DNA from: Peribacillus frigoritolerans
GTDB taxonomy: Bacteria > Bacillota > Bacilli > Bacillales > DSM-1321
Reading direction: 5' to 3'
Assembly: GCF_040250305.1 (NCBI RefSeq)
Contig: NZ_CP158190.1
Coordinates: 4,372,001 to 4,436,000 of the forward strand
Length of the DNA stretch: 64,000 bases
Shown here one piece after another: positions 18,490-26,920 of this stretch. Under the pieces are notes generated by a model. That model had not been told where the DNA came from and did no database searches. It was given only the letters and a program-made list of their open reading frames with translations. Position 1 is the first letter of the stretch. Each line of letters opens with the position of its first letter. Both the position numbers and the translations under genes were made by a program.

Positions 18490-20163
18490 TTGAGTGTGAA
18501 AGAGAAAGCTTTATCCATACTGGCTCTCGGCGGAGTGAATGAAATCGGTAAAAACATGTATGTGGTTCAATATTCTAACGATATCGTCATTATTGACTGT
18601 GGTGCCAAGTTTCCTGATGAGAGTTTATTAGGAGTCGATTTGATCATTCCTGATATCTCCTTTCTTCAGGAGAATAAGGAGAAGATCCACGCTTTGATTG
18701 TGACTCATGGTCATGAAGATCATATTGGCGGTATCCCCTATTTCTTAAAAAAATTGAATGTACCCATTTATGCCACACGATTAACACTTGGTTTGATTGA
18801 ATTGAAATTAAAAGAACATAACCTTTTGGGTGATACGAAGTTAATCCAGATCGACTCTGATTCAAGATTGGAATTCGGGGAGATGGTTCTCGACTTTTTC
18901 AAAACGAATCATAGTATACCCGATTGCCTAGGGGTTACCATGCGTACGCCAGAAGGCACGGTCGTTCATACAGGGGACTTTAAGTTTGACTTGACTCCCA
19001 TGAATGATCAGTATCCCGATATTCATAAAATGGCCAAGATCGGGAGTGAAGGTGTTTTGGTTTTATTATCGGAAAGCACGAACGCTGAACGTCCCGGGTC
19101 CAGCCCCTCGGAGCATCTCGTTGGCAGCCATATCGAAGAGGCCTTCATGCAGGCAAAACAGAAAGTCATTCTTTCGACCTTCGCTTCAAATGTCAATCGC
19201 GTTCAACAAGTCGTGAACGCTGCACAGAAGACAAACCGGAAACTTGCCCTAATAGGACGTAGCATGGTGAACGTCGTATCCGTTGCCATTGAACGAGGCT
19301 ACCTCGAGGTACCTGATGGGATGCTTATCCAACCACATGAAGTCGATAATTATGCTCCTGAAAGGGTCGCGGTTTTATGTACAGGAAGTCAAGGAGAGCC
19401 GTTTGCTGCCCTTTCCCGCCTTTCCAGTTCAAATTATCGGGATATGAGTATATTGCCTGATGATACAGTGATTCTTGCCTCCACTCCAATACCCGGAAAT
19501 GAACGGGATGTTTCACGAATCATCGACAACCTGTTTCAACTTGGTGCCAAAGTCATTTACGGTTCTGGGACTGTAACAGGCATGCATGTATCCGGACATG
19601 CCTATCAGGAAGAGTTGAAGCTCATGCTTACCCTGATGAAACCTAAGTATTTCATTCCCATTCATGGTGAATATCGGATGTTGCACCAGCATCGATTACT
19701 AGCTGAGTCTGTCGGGGTAGAGAAGGGCAATACTTTCATTATCAGTAATGGCGATGTGGTGGATATTGAAAACTCCGTTGCCTGTCAAACGAGAAAGGTG
19801 GCTGCCGGCAATACCTTTGTTGACGGTGTCGGCGTTGGTGATGTGGGAGAAATCGTTCTGCGTGACCGTAAGCAGCTTTCCGAAGATGGCATGCTCGTAA
19901 TTGTCATAACACTAAGCAAGACGGAACGAAAAATAGTATCAGGACCCGATACCATTTCCCGTGGATTTGTATATGTTCAAAATTCCGAGGACCTCCTTAA
20001 ACATGTGAATCGTCTTGTCACGAAAACGGTCAACGACTTACAAAGTGAAAAAATATACCGTTGGAACATCATCAAACAAACCATAAAGAAGGAATTGGGG
20101 CACTATCTCTTTACTCAAACTAAGAAAAAACCAATGATCCTTCCGATCATCATTGAAATTTAG
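18490..20163 (+). CDS. Ribonuclease J-family protein (J1-like, stand-alone paralogue)
   Basis: A 557-residue metallo-beta-lactamase/beta-CASP nuclease, the full length of RNase J. The Zn motif HGHEDH is at 73-78, followed by HSIPD, HTGDFKFD, the beta-CASP GSQGEP and HVSGHAYQEE, and the terminal domain ends PMILPIIIEI as in RnjA. RNase J enzymes have endo- and 5'-3' exonuclease activity in mRNA turnover. The start is TTG at 18490, behind AAAGGGAGG. It is isolated and lacks the rpoY (ykzG) neighbour of canonical rnjA, so it is probably an additional paralogue. Confidence 0.85.
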   Translation: MSVKEKALSILALGGVNEIGKNMYVVQYSNDIVIIDCGAKFPDESLLGVDLIIPDISFLQENKEKIHALIVTHGHEDHIGGIPYFLKKLNVPIYATRLTLGLIELKLKEHNLLGDTKLIQIDSDSRLEFGEMVLDFFKTNHSIPDCLGVTMRTPEGTVVHTGDFKFDLTPMNDQYPDIHKMAKIGSEGVLVLLSESTNAERPGSSPSEHLVGSHIEEAFMQAKQKVILSTFASNVNRVQQVVNAAQKTNRKLALIGRSMVNVVSVAIERGYLEVPDGMLIQPHEVDNYAPERVAVLCTGSQGEPFAALSRLSSSNYRDMSILPDDTVILASTPIPGNERDVSRIIDNLFQLGAKVIYGSGTVTGMHVSGHAYQEELKLMLTLMKPKYFIPIHGEYRMLHQHRLLAESVGVEKGNTFIISNGDVVDIENSVACQTRKVAAGNTFVDGVGVGDVGEIVLRDRKQLSEDGMLVIVITLSKTERKIVSGPDTISRGFVYVQNSEDLLKHVNRLVTKTVNDLQSEKIYRWNIIKQTIKKELGHYLFTQTKKKPMILPIIIEI

Positions 20164-20182
20164 CACCAAATCAAATGCACAC

Positions 20183-20223
20183 AAAAAGGGACTCGACTTC
20201 GTATAGTCGAGTTCCTTTTTTTC
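20183..20223. terminator. Bidirectional terminator between the RNase J and APC permease genes
   Basis: AAAAAGGGACTCGACT pairs with AGTCGAGTTCCTTTTT around a TCGTAT loop. Confidence 0.85.
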
Positions 20224-21640
20224 AATCAAGTTCTGATTTACTGGCTTTTGCGGCCATCGCCTTGTTCTTATTCCAAACCTTGAATTTCATGAAAACGGCG
20301 GCAAGACCGATGATCACGATGAATAAAAGGCTGATGAAAAAACCTGGACGTATTTCTTTTTCAAGCAGAGTGCCACTGACCGCCGCTAAAATTAAAAGAA
20401 GTCCGAAAACGGCCGTAATCTTACTCCAAATCTTATTTTCCAAGATTTTGAATGAAGAAAGAATGATGAATGCCCAGTTATACAAAAGCAATATACCAGC
20501 AGATGTTGTAATGTATTCATAAATCTTGCCTGGCAGGAGCAAGGCAGTTATTATTGACCCTAAAAGTCCTAAGGCTCCAAGACCCAGTGAAGGAAGTGGA
20601 AGGTCCTTGAATTTCTTGATCTTTTGCATGAATAATGAGGGTGCGTTCCCGTCATTGGAGAGCGTTACCAATAGATTGGTTACACCAAATAGTGAAGCGG
20701 TCATCGTCGAGAAACCGGCAATGATGATCGCACCATTAAAAACGTGCGGGAAAAATGTCAGATGATAACTGTCCAATGCCGAAACGAATGGACTTTCTTT
20801 TTCACTGAATGCCCCTAACGAAATCATGGTTACGGCTAACCCTAATGAAACCACATATATGATGGTAAGAACCAAGAGCATGATTGTTCCTGCCTTTGGC
20901 GCATCTTCTTTCTTTTTAAGCTGCATCGCCATCAGTCCGATGACCTCAATGCCGCCAAACGCATAAAAAGCATAGATAAGTGATGTCCAAAACCCTTTTA
21001 GCCCTTTTGGGAATAATTCATCGAACGTATTCGGAAAGGATGGCGGTTTCGCTCCATCAAGACCAAACCAGCCGAAAACGGCACATATTGCAATAATGAT
21101 AAACATTACGATTGCTGCTGTCTTAATTACAGCAAGGATATTTTCCACCCTGTCGAACCCTTTTGTTCCCAGCAATACCACCACGATTGAAACAATGGCA
21201 AAACCGGATGCAAATAGCCAAAGCGGCACTTTCGGGAACCAAAATTGAGATAATAGCGAAAGCGCAGTAAGCTGGCTTCCCATGATCAATATATTGGAGG
21301 ACCAATAATTCCAGCCACAGCTAAAGCCAGCCCATCGTCCAAATGCTTTATTAGCATAATAACAAAAAGAACCTTCTTGAGGATCGGCAGCCGTCATCTT
21401 GGCAAGCAGATTATAAACGATATAGGTACCTAGTGCGGCCAATACAAATGAAAATACAATGGATGGCCCAGTCGTTTTAATCCCTATGGTCGATCCGAGG
21501 AAATACCCTGTCCCGATCGTACAGCCTACACCGACCAATGAGAGCTGCCACCATTTCATATCGCCCTGTTGTTCACCCGATGCATTGGAATCTTGACCAG
21601 TCTTTCCTTTCGCTGAACTGCAATTGGCTTTTGTCGTCAT
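20222..21640 (-). CDS. APC-superfamily amino acid permease
   Basis: A 472-residue permease with about 12 membrane segments. The substrate-binding helix-1 motif GVGCTIGTGYFLGS and the AFYAFGGIEVIGLMA segment are typical of the amino acid-polyamine-organocation family, YbxG/YdgF-like branch. Start 21640 follows an excellent GGAAGGAGGT; the in-frame ATGs at 21661 and 21658 are upstream of that site. Its end overlaps the bidirectional terminator shared with the RNase J gene. The transported amino acid is not evident. Confidence 0.8.
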   Translation of the reverse strand: MTTKANCSSAKGKTGQDSNASGEQQGDMKWWQLSLVGVGCTIGTGYFLGSTIGIKTTGPSIVFSFVLAALGTYIVYNLLAKMTAADPQEGSFCYYANKAFGRWAGFSCGWNYWSSNILIMGSQLTALSLLSQFWFPKVPLWLFASGFAIVSIVVVLLGTKGFDRVENILAVIKTAAIVMFIIIAICAVFGWFGLDGAKPPSFPNTFDELFPKGLKGFWTSLIYAFYAFGGIEVIGLMAMQLKKKEDAPKAGTIMLLVLTIIYVVSLGLAVTMISLGAFSEKESPFVSALDSYHLTFFPHVFNGAIIIAGFSTMTASLFGVTNLLVTLSNDGNAPSLFMQKIKKFKDLPLPSLGLGALGLLGSIITALLLPGKIYEYITTSAGILLLYNWAFIILSSFKILENKIWSKITAVFGLLLILAAVSGTLLEKEIRPGFFISLLFIVIIGLAAVFMKFKVWNKNKAMAAKASKSELD

Positions 21641-21742
21641 AACATTACCTCCTTCCATCATTCATAGTGTTGATAATGCCACAATGAATTATGCAAGGAA
21701 GAAGTTTTCAAATACCTATGTATTAATCTGAAGCATTCTCCT

Positions 21743-22375
21743 TTATGATAGGATGGCAGAAATGCCTTGATAAGCAAAATAAACCCCAAAGCCGACCAAT
21801 GATAATCCAGAGATGATCGAAATGCCCATTAAGCTTTTTTCATTTAAGAACCTGCGAAATCCATTCGTTAATGCCGCTACAAAAAAATCCCAGCAGGTAA
21901 GACCAAGAAAGATCATCCCGCTATAAATGAAAAGTTGTGATGTCCCATAACTTGAAGCTGTTTTAGCTAAAACAGATCCATATATCCCCAACCAAAATAA
22001 AATGGACAATGGACTGGTCACAGACATGATGAAGCCAGTCAAAAAACAGGAAATTAAAGAATCTCTATTCCTGTATTCATTTAATAATATCGTATTAACC
22101 CGTAATACACTTTCGACTCCCGAATAAATAAGCACGAATCCCCCAAAAAGCCACAGAAAAATCTGGACGACCGGAATTTCTAAAAACCGTACCATACCTA
22201 CATACACTAAAATCATGAACAAGGCATCTGCGATCATCGACCCTGCCCCAACGATCCAGGCATGCCAAAACCCGTTCTTGATTCCTTTATCGATACGAGC
22301 GGAGTTCACCGGACCGATTGGTGCTGCAAGGGTAAGTCCTAAGAAAAAGTAACTTAGCAGTAAATGTACACTCAA
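21743..22375 (-). CDS. LysE-family amino acid exporter, paralogue 1
   Basis: A 210-residue, six-segment LysE/RhtB-type exporter. The signature LTLAAPIGPVNSARIDKGIKNGFWHAW near the N terminus and SPLSILFWLGIYGSV in the middle are diagnostic (quoted in parts). TTG start behind GGAGTGATG. It is plainly a paralogue of 25405-26031, with long shared blocks. The pair flanks an MFS gene and asnA. Amino acid export is the family role; the substrate is unknown. Confidence 0.8.
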   Translation of the reverse strand: MSVHLLLSYFFLGLTLAAPIGPVNSARIDKGIKNGFWHAWIVGAGSMIADALFMILVYVGMVRFLEIPVVQIFLWLFGGFVLIYSGVESVLRVNTILLNEYRNRDSLISCFLTGFIMSVTSPLSILFWLGIYGSVLAKTASSYGTSQLFIYSGMIFLGLTCWDFFVAALTNGFRRFLNEKSLMGISIISGLSLVGFGVYFAYQGISAILS

Positions 22376-22470
22376 AAAGCATCACTCCTTCGAGCTAGTT
22401 CATGACTTGTACATTTTATGTGACAACCCTCTCCCTATAACCACATGCCAAAAAAATTTCCCAATTCACA

Positions 22471-22500
22471 AAAAAAAGCCGTGGGAAAGCCCGGCTTTCT
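22471..22500 (-). terminator. Intrinsic terminator of the MFS gene
   Basis: On the minus strand AAAGCCG / CGGCTTT form the stem, followed by an extended T-run. Confidence 0.75.
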
Positions 22501-22519
22501 TGAGATGTATTGAAGCCGA

Positions 22520-23752
22520 TTAGGCAGCAGCTTCTTTTTTGTCTGAACTAATGAATTTCATAACAATCAATACGATGCCTATACCGATGATCCCAGAAAT
22601 GATATAGGTCATATTGATATGATTTTTCATGACAAGGGACATGACCGGAGGGCCTGCCGCAACGCCGATGAACCTTGATGACATGTAGAAGGAGGTTATC
22701 GTCCCCCGCTGTTCCTTTTCTATATTTTGAGTGATGATTGCGTCGAGTGTCGGCAATAAAGCACCAATTGCTATGCCCACCAAGCTTGTTATTACCAATA
22801 GAAGGAAGACCCTGTTTTTAGTAAAACCGACAAATACAAGGCTGATTGAAAGGACAGCTAAACTGATCATGATGATCTTTTTCATGATTGGTAATTCCCC
22901 CTTGATTTTTTTCCCTGCAACATAAGAAGATACGCAAAGAAAAAATAGCGGGATCGCTATCACTAAACCTTTTTTGATTCCATGCAAATCATGGATTTTT
23001 TCCAGATTATCAGACAAAAAGAAAAGAACACCGAACAAAACCAACATGACAAAGACACCAATCAGGAAAACCGTATATAACCATTTTCCTTCCTTCTTGA
23101 ATATTTTTTTCGTATCATGCCAGAAATCTTTGAATTTCTTCGGCTCATCCTTCTCCTTTGGTACCTTTATAAAGAAAAAGACTAAAACAATAGATATTAA
23201 ACTGAAGAATGAAATCGAGAAGAATGGTAAAAACCAGATAAATGCAGCAAACAGGGAACCTAATATTGGACTAAGTACTTTCCCAAATGTATTCGAGGTT
23301 TCTATGATTCCCAAACAAGAACTCGTTTTTTCATCATCATCTTTGTATAAATCCCCCACCAGAGGCAAAATGATGGGCGAGGCCCCAGACGCCCCAATCC
23401 CTTGCAATACCCTCCCAATGATGATCCATGTATAGGGATTTTCCATTTTCCATGATGCATAACCAGCTATCAATCCGCCGATTAGGGCTAGAATCAGACT
23501 GGGCAGGATTACCATTTTTCGTCCAAATCGATCTGATAAATAACCAGCAATGGGAATTAAAAAAATGGATGCTACGGAATAGCTTGTTATCACCATGCTT
23601 GATTGAAATGAAGATATCCCCACCTTTTCCTCGAAAATGGGCAAAACCGGGATAAGCATTGAATTTCCAAGTGTCATTACCAATGGAATCGATGCCATAC
23701 TGATCAGGCACCACACGCTTACATCTTTATTTTGCTTCTCATGACCTTCCAT
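22520..23752 (-). CDS. MFS transporter (DHA1 drug-efflux type)
   Basis: A 410-residue, 12-segment transporter. GYLSDRFGRKMVILP is the loop 2-3 motif A of MFS antiporters and IIGRVLQGIGASGASPI matches motif B. I start at 23752 (MEGHEK) because GGAGTGTAAGT is directly upstream; the ATG at 23767 has no ribosome site. Bacillus relatives include multidrug and putative bacillibactin/tetracycline-like exporters, so the substrate is open. It is a monocistronic leftward gene with its own terminator. Confidence 0.78.
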   Translation of the reverse strand: MEGHEKQNKDVSVWCLISMASIPLVMTLGNSMLIPVLPIFEEKVGISSFQSSMVITSYSVASIFLIPIAGYLSDRFGRKMVILPSLILALIGGLIAGYASWKMENPYTWIIIGRVLQGIGASGASPIILPLVGDLYKDDDEKTSSCLGIIETSNTFGKVLSPILGSLFAAFIWFLPFFSISFFSLISIVLVFFFIKVPKEKDEPKKFKDFWHDTKKIFKKEGKWLYTVFLIGVFVMLVLFGVLFFLSDNLEKIHDLHGIKKGLVIAIPLFFLCVSSYVAGKKIKGELPIMKKIIMISLAVLSISLVFVGFTKNRVFLLLVITSLVGIAIGALLPTLDAIITQNIEKEQRGTITSFYMSSRFIGVAAGPPVMSLVMKNHINMTYIISGIIGIGIVLIVMKFISSDKKEAAA

Positions 23753-23767
23753 ACTTACACTCCTCAT

Positions 23768-24149
23768 CCATTATAAAAGCAACTTATTGCATAAAAAGTA
23801 AACATTGTGAAACCAATTTGTTTTGCATCATATATTAGATGTCATCAATTATTATGTTATAGCTCAGATAGATTTATTCAGTTGCGCTTCACCCAAAATT
23901 ACCCCTTTTGACCGTTAAAATAAAAAACCCATTCTTTTTAAGAATGGGTCAGACTGTAGACAAATTAAAAGAAGAGCAGTTTGCCAAACCTCATCAAAGC
24001 TAGCGGCTTTGGTATCTCAGCTAGCCAGTTATTCGGTAGGAGTGTTGCAAATTTCTTCAATCTAGTGAGGGGTTTAATCCATATAAAAAAACCTCCTCTT
24101 TCGATAAACTCTCCATTTCTGTTTAAAAAAGGCTATCCCGCTTTCGTCT
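23768..24149. other. Intergenic gap; asnA terminator and possible gene relic
   Basis: The asnA terminator is at 23922-23950. From about 23960 to 24163 the plus strand is open in one frame (KSSLPNLIKASGFGISASQLF and onward) without a proper start or RBS. It may be a relic, but I recognise no family, so no gene is called. Confidence 0.3.
23922..23950 (-). terminator. Intrinsic terminator of asnA
   Basis: On the minus strand ACCCATTC / GAATGGGT surrounds TTAAAAA and is followed by TTTTTTATTTT. Confidence 0.8.
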
Positions 24150-25160
24150 TTATAAAAGAGTAATATTCCTCTTTTTACAGTCGTTTAAAATTTGGTCATT
24201 CCATACCGAAACCTGAACCTCGCCAATATGTGCTTTCTTTAGCAAAAACATGCATAATCTGGATTGCCCTATTCCTCCGCCTATTGAATACGGAAGCTTT
24301 CCTTCCAATACGGCCTTATGATAATTGAGCACCTTACGATTTTCGTTTTTGGATAATCTTAATTGTTTTAACAGTGACTTTTCATCTACTCGAATTCCCA
24401 TTGAAGAAACTTCAAAAGCACATTCCAAGAGTGGATTCCATAAAACGATATCTCCATTTAGGTCCCAATCATCATAATCCGGTGAACGTCCATCATGCTT
24501 TTCCCCCGATTGTAACTCTCCGCCAATTTTCATGATGAAAATTGCACCATATTTCTTCGCTGCCACATTCTCTCTTTCCTTCGAAGTCAGATTCGGGTAT
24601 AAATCCTCCAACTCCTGGGTCGTAATGAAGTGAATGTCATCAGGTAACACAGGCTTAAGCAGATGATGGAATTCAAACATATAACGTTCGGTCGATTTAA
24701 TGGCTCTATATATTTTTTCCACTTCAGATTTTAATGTATCTACGTTACGTTGTTCTTTCGTTATGACTTTCTCCCAGTCCCATTGATCCACAAATAACGA
24801 GTGTAAATGATCCAGTTTTTCATCACGTCTTATCGCATTCATATTTGTGTAAATGCCTTCATCACACGCCAAACCATACCTAGAAAGAGTGATTCTTTTC
24901 CACTTTGCCAAAGATTGAACCACTTCTATTTGTTTATTCTTAATATCCAGAGCTTCAAAGGTAAGAACCCGCTCCACACCATTTAAATTGTCATTTATAC
25001 CATTACCTTCATTTAAAATGATAGGTGCTGATACTTTAATCAGGTTTAACGCATTTGAAATTCCTTCTTCAAAATGACCCTTAATTTCATTTATCGCAAT
25101 ATCCGTATGCATGATATCAAGAATTGTTTTGTATTTATTCGGCATCGATAATTCAGGCAT
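24150..25160 (-). CDS. asnA: Aspartate-ammonia ligase (asparagine synthetase A)
   Basis: A 336-residue AsnA, close to the usual 330, which makes asparagine from aspartate, ammonia and ATP. Class II aminoacyl-tRNA-synthetase-like signatures are visible, including KKRITLSRYGLACDEGIYTNMNAIR-type text, VDQWDWEKVI, the YMFEFHHLLKP region and GGGIGQSRLCMFLL near the C terminus. Start 25160 follows GGAGGATAATT. I found no T-box or other riboswitch in the 240-bp upstream gap. It lies between two LysE-family exporter genes. Confidence 0.93.
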   Translation of the reverse strand: MPELSMPNKYKTILDIMHTDIAINEIKGHFEEGISNALNLIKVSAPIILNEGNGINDNLNGVERVLTFEALDIKNKQIEVVQSLAKWKRITLSRYGLACDEGIYTNMNAIRRDEKLDHLHSLFVDQWDWEKVITKEQRNVDTLKSEVEKIYRAIKSTERYMFEFHHLLKPVLPDDIHFITTQELEDLYPNLTSKERENVAAKKYGAIFIMKIGGELQSGEKHDGRSPDYDDWDLNGDIVLWNPLLECAFEVSSMGIRVDEKSLLKQLRLSKNENRKVLNYHKAVLEGKLPYSIGGGIGQSRLCMFLLKKAHIGEVQVSVWNDQILNDCKKRNITLL

Positions 25161-25404
25161 AATTATCCTCCAATTCCGCTTTGAATAGCGCATGCATTAA
25201 AATTGGCGTCTTTCCATTTGACTAAATTACATTATGAAGGAGTTTTCTGTGTTGTTACAAAACCCCCATGTCACGACTAGGTACATCCATAAGCACCAAT
25301 CCGGACAATTATCACCTCAAAAAAAGGGTCAAAAATGTGGTACAAGTCCAATTGTCTGAATACATTCAAATAAGTGAAGATGTAACAAACGATGAGGTGA
25401 TGAA

Positions 25405-26031
25405 TTGGGTGTTTTTTTCAGCTATGTATTATTAGGCTTATCACTGGCGGCTCCTATCGGTCCCATAAATGCTGCTCAATTGGACAAAGGAATCAAGAAG
25501 GGTTTTTGGCATGCCTGGGTTTTTGGCTGGGGTGCCATTTTAGCGGATTTTGTATTTATAGCCCTCGTCTTTTTCGGTGTCGTCCACTTTTTGGACAACT
25601 CTTTCATGAAGACATTTTTATGGCTTTTTGGATTTTTCGTCCTGACCTATACCGGAATTGAAAGTCTGTTAAGTGCAGGTAAGATTGAAGTGAATGCACG
25701 AAAAGCGAAAGATTCCCTTCTTTCTTCATTCCTGACAGGATTCATCATGTCCCTTTCGAATCCTTTATCCATTTTGTTTTGGCTTGGGATTTATGGATCC
25801 ATTCTCGCAAACTCCGCTTCAAAATATGATATGGAACAATTACTTTTATACAGTTCAGGTATCCTTGTCGGCCTCTTAACCTGGGATTTCGCTATGGCCA
25901 TCATCGCCAGCACCTTTAGACGCTTTTTATCCAAACCCATTTTAATGGGCATCTCGATCATTTCAGGAATATCCCTTATAGGGATTGGCATTTACTTTGC
26001 CATCCAAGCAGCCAAGGTTTTATTTACATAA
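25405..26031 (+). CDS. LysE-family amino acid exporter, paralogue 2
   Basis: A 208-residue, six-segment LysE/RhtB-type exporter sharing LAAPIGP, DKGIK.GFWHAW, SFLTGFIMS, NPLSILFWLGIYGS and MGISIISG with paralogue 1 at 21743-22375. TTG start behind GAGGTGATGAA. It is divergent from asnA. Whether the two copies differ in substrate cannot be seen. Confidence 0.8.
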   Translation: MGVFFSYVLLGLSLAAPIGPINAAQLDKGIKKGFWHAWVFGWGAILADFVFIALVFFGVVHFLDNSFMKTFLWLFGFFVLTYTGIESLLSAGKIEVNARKAKDSLLSSFLTGFIMSLSNPLSILFWLGIYGSILANSASKYDMEQLLLYSSGILVGLLTWDFAMAIIASTFRRFLSKPILMGISIISGISLIGIGIYFAIQAAKVLFT

Positions 26032-26052
26032 AGAGTTTAGGAAATGTAAGAG

Positions 26053-26068
26053 TTTACTCGTAAATTCG
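26053..26068 (+). repeat. Solitary unit of the array C repeat
   Basis: TTTACTCGTAAATTCG closely matches the TTTACTCGTGAATTTTG unit of the array at 26803-26903, about 750 bp away and on the other side of the GGGQ gene. It shows the units also exist singly. Confidence 0.5.
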
Positions 26069-26181
26069 TTTAAATTATAAAAATAGGCTGCCCATTTTAG
26101 TATCCATCTTTGTCCATGTCGGACACTTATCCCCCTTTGTTCATAGCCTGAAAGGGTAAACAAAAAGGGAGGATTTCTTGA

Positions 26182-26742
26182 ATGTATAATAATTACGGTT
26201 ATTACTCTTATAATGATCCATATTATAATGATCCATATTATAATGATCCATATTATTACGATAATTCTTATGCCGATTTGCCTTATTATGATAACAGACT
26301 GCCAGTACAAACACTGGTTCCAGAAGCCACTATTCAGAGCCATTTGAACGCAGGCCGACAAGGTCATTGTTTCAGAGCATTTTGGGGTAACAGCCAGCAT
26401 ACCTTTATTTTGATGGGCCTCAATACTGCCACTGGTATGGTACAGATACTAGAAGGTGGCATCCCAAATGAGGTTCATCGTACAGATATAGTCGGATTGC
26501 AATACCTAGGATTAACCTGCCCTGTCGGTGGCGGCGGCCAAGGCGGCGGTCAAGGTGGCGGTCAAGGCGGCGGTCAAGGCGGCGGTCAAGGCGGCGGTCA
26601 AGGTGGCGGCCAGGGTGGCGGTCAAGGCGGCGGTCAAGGTGGCGGTCAAGGTGGCGGTCAAGGTGGCGGTCAAGGCGGACCGGGCGGTAACTGTTTCCAA
26701 CAGTTCATTCCGGGCGTTGGCTGGGTATGGATTTGTAGATAG
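26182..26742 (+). CDS. Tyr-rich / GGGQ-repeat protein, unknown function
   Basis: A 186-residue protein in three parts. Residues 1-40 are Tyr/Asp/Asn-rich with tandem NDPYY repeats. The central 45-115 segment is a compact, non-repetitive domain (GHCFRAFWGNSQHTFILMG...). The C-terminal part is about a dozen GGGQ repeats, followed by GGPGGNCFQQFIPGVGWVWICR (in two blocks). RBS GGGAGG precedes the ATG. No signal peptide or membrane helix is visible. Such low-complexity Tyr- and Gly-rich composition is common in spore coat or surface proteins, but I do not recognise the family. The 12-bp DNA repeat predicts length variation between strains. Confidence 0.75.
   Translation: MYNNYGYYSYNDPYYNDPYYNDPYYYDNSYADLPYYDNRLPVQTLVPEATIQSHLNAGRQGHCFRAFWGNSQHTFILMGLNTATGMVQILEGGIPNEVHRTDIVGLQYLGLTCPVGGGGQGGGQGGGQGGGQGGGQGGGQGGGQGGGQGGGQGGGQGGGQGGGQGGPGGNCFQQFIPGVGWVWICR
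26527..26690 (+). repeat. 12-bp coding microsatellite (GGGQ repeats)
   Basis: About a dozen copies of GG(C/T)GGCGGTCAA, each encoding Gly-Gly-Gly-Gln, differing mainly by silent changes at Gly codons plus one CAG. Slippage-prone. Confidence 0.9.
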
Positions 26743-26748
26743 AAAAAA

Positions 26749-26781
26749 GGCAGCCGAGCTATTTCGGCTGTCTCTTTTTAT
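26749..26781 (+). terminator. Intrinsic terminator of the GGGQ gene
   Basis: GGCAGCCGA / TTCGGCTGTC form the stem, followed by TCTTTTTAT. Confidence 0.75.
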
Positions 26782-26802
26782 AAAAACATAATCCAAGGGG
26801 CA

Positions 26803-26903
26803 TTTACTCGTGAATTTCATGCTTTTACTCGTGAATTTTGTAATTTACTCGTGAGTTTTGCACTTTTACTCGTGAGTTTTGCGTTTTTACTCGTGAATTC
26901 CGG
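26803..26903. repeat. Tandem array C: five 20-21 bp units
   Basis: Units are TTTACTCGTGA(A/G)TTTTG plus a 3-4 nt variable tail (TAAT, CACT, CGTT). The array lies in the convergent gap between the GGGQ gene and thrZ, right after the first gene's terminator and just before the thrZ stop codon. It has the same period and setting as arrays B and E. Confidence 0.88.
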
Positions 26904-26920
26904 ATTAAGCTGCTTTTTTA

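Noticed and set aside
25194..25404. Possible asparagine T-box upstream of asnA
   Set aside because: No TGGNACC-type T-box sequence, specifier loop or terminator was found in the gap.
26512..26820. Ala/Thr-repeat ORFs opposite and beside the GGGQ repeats
   Set aside because: Alternative-frame translations of the 12-bp GC-rich microsatellite.
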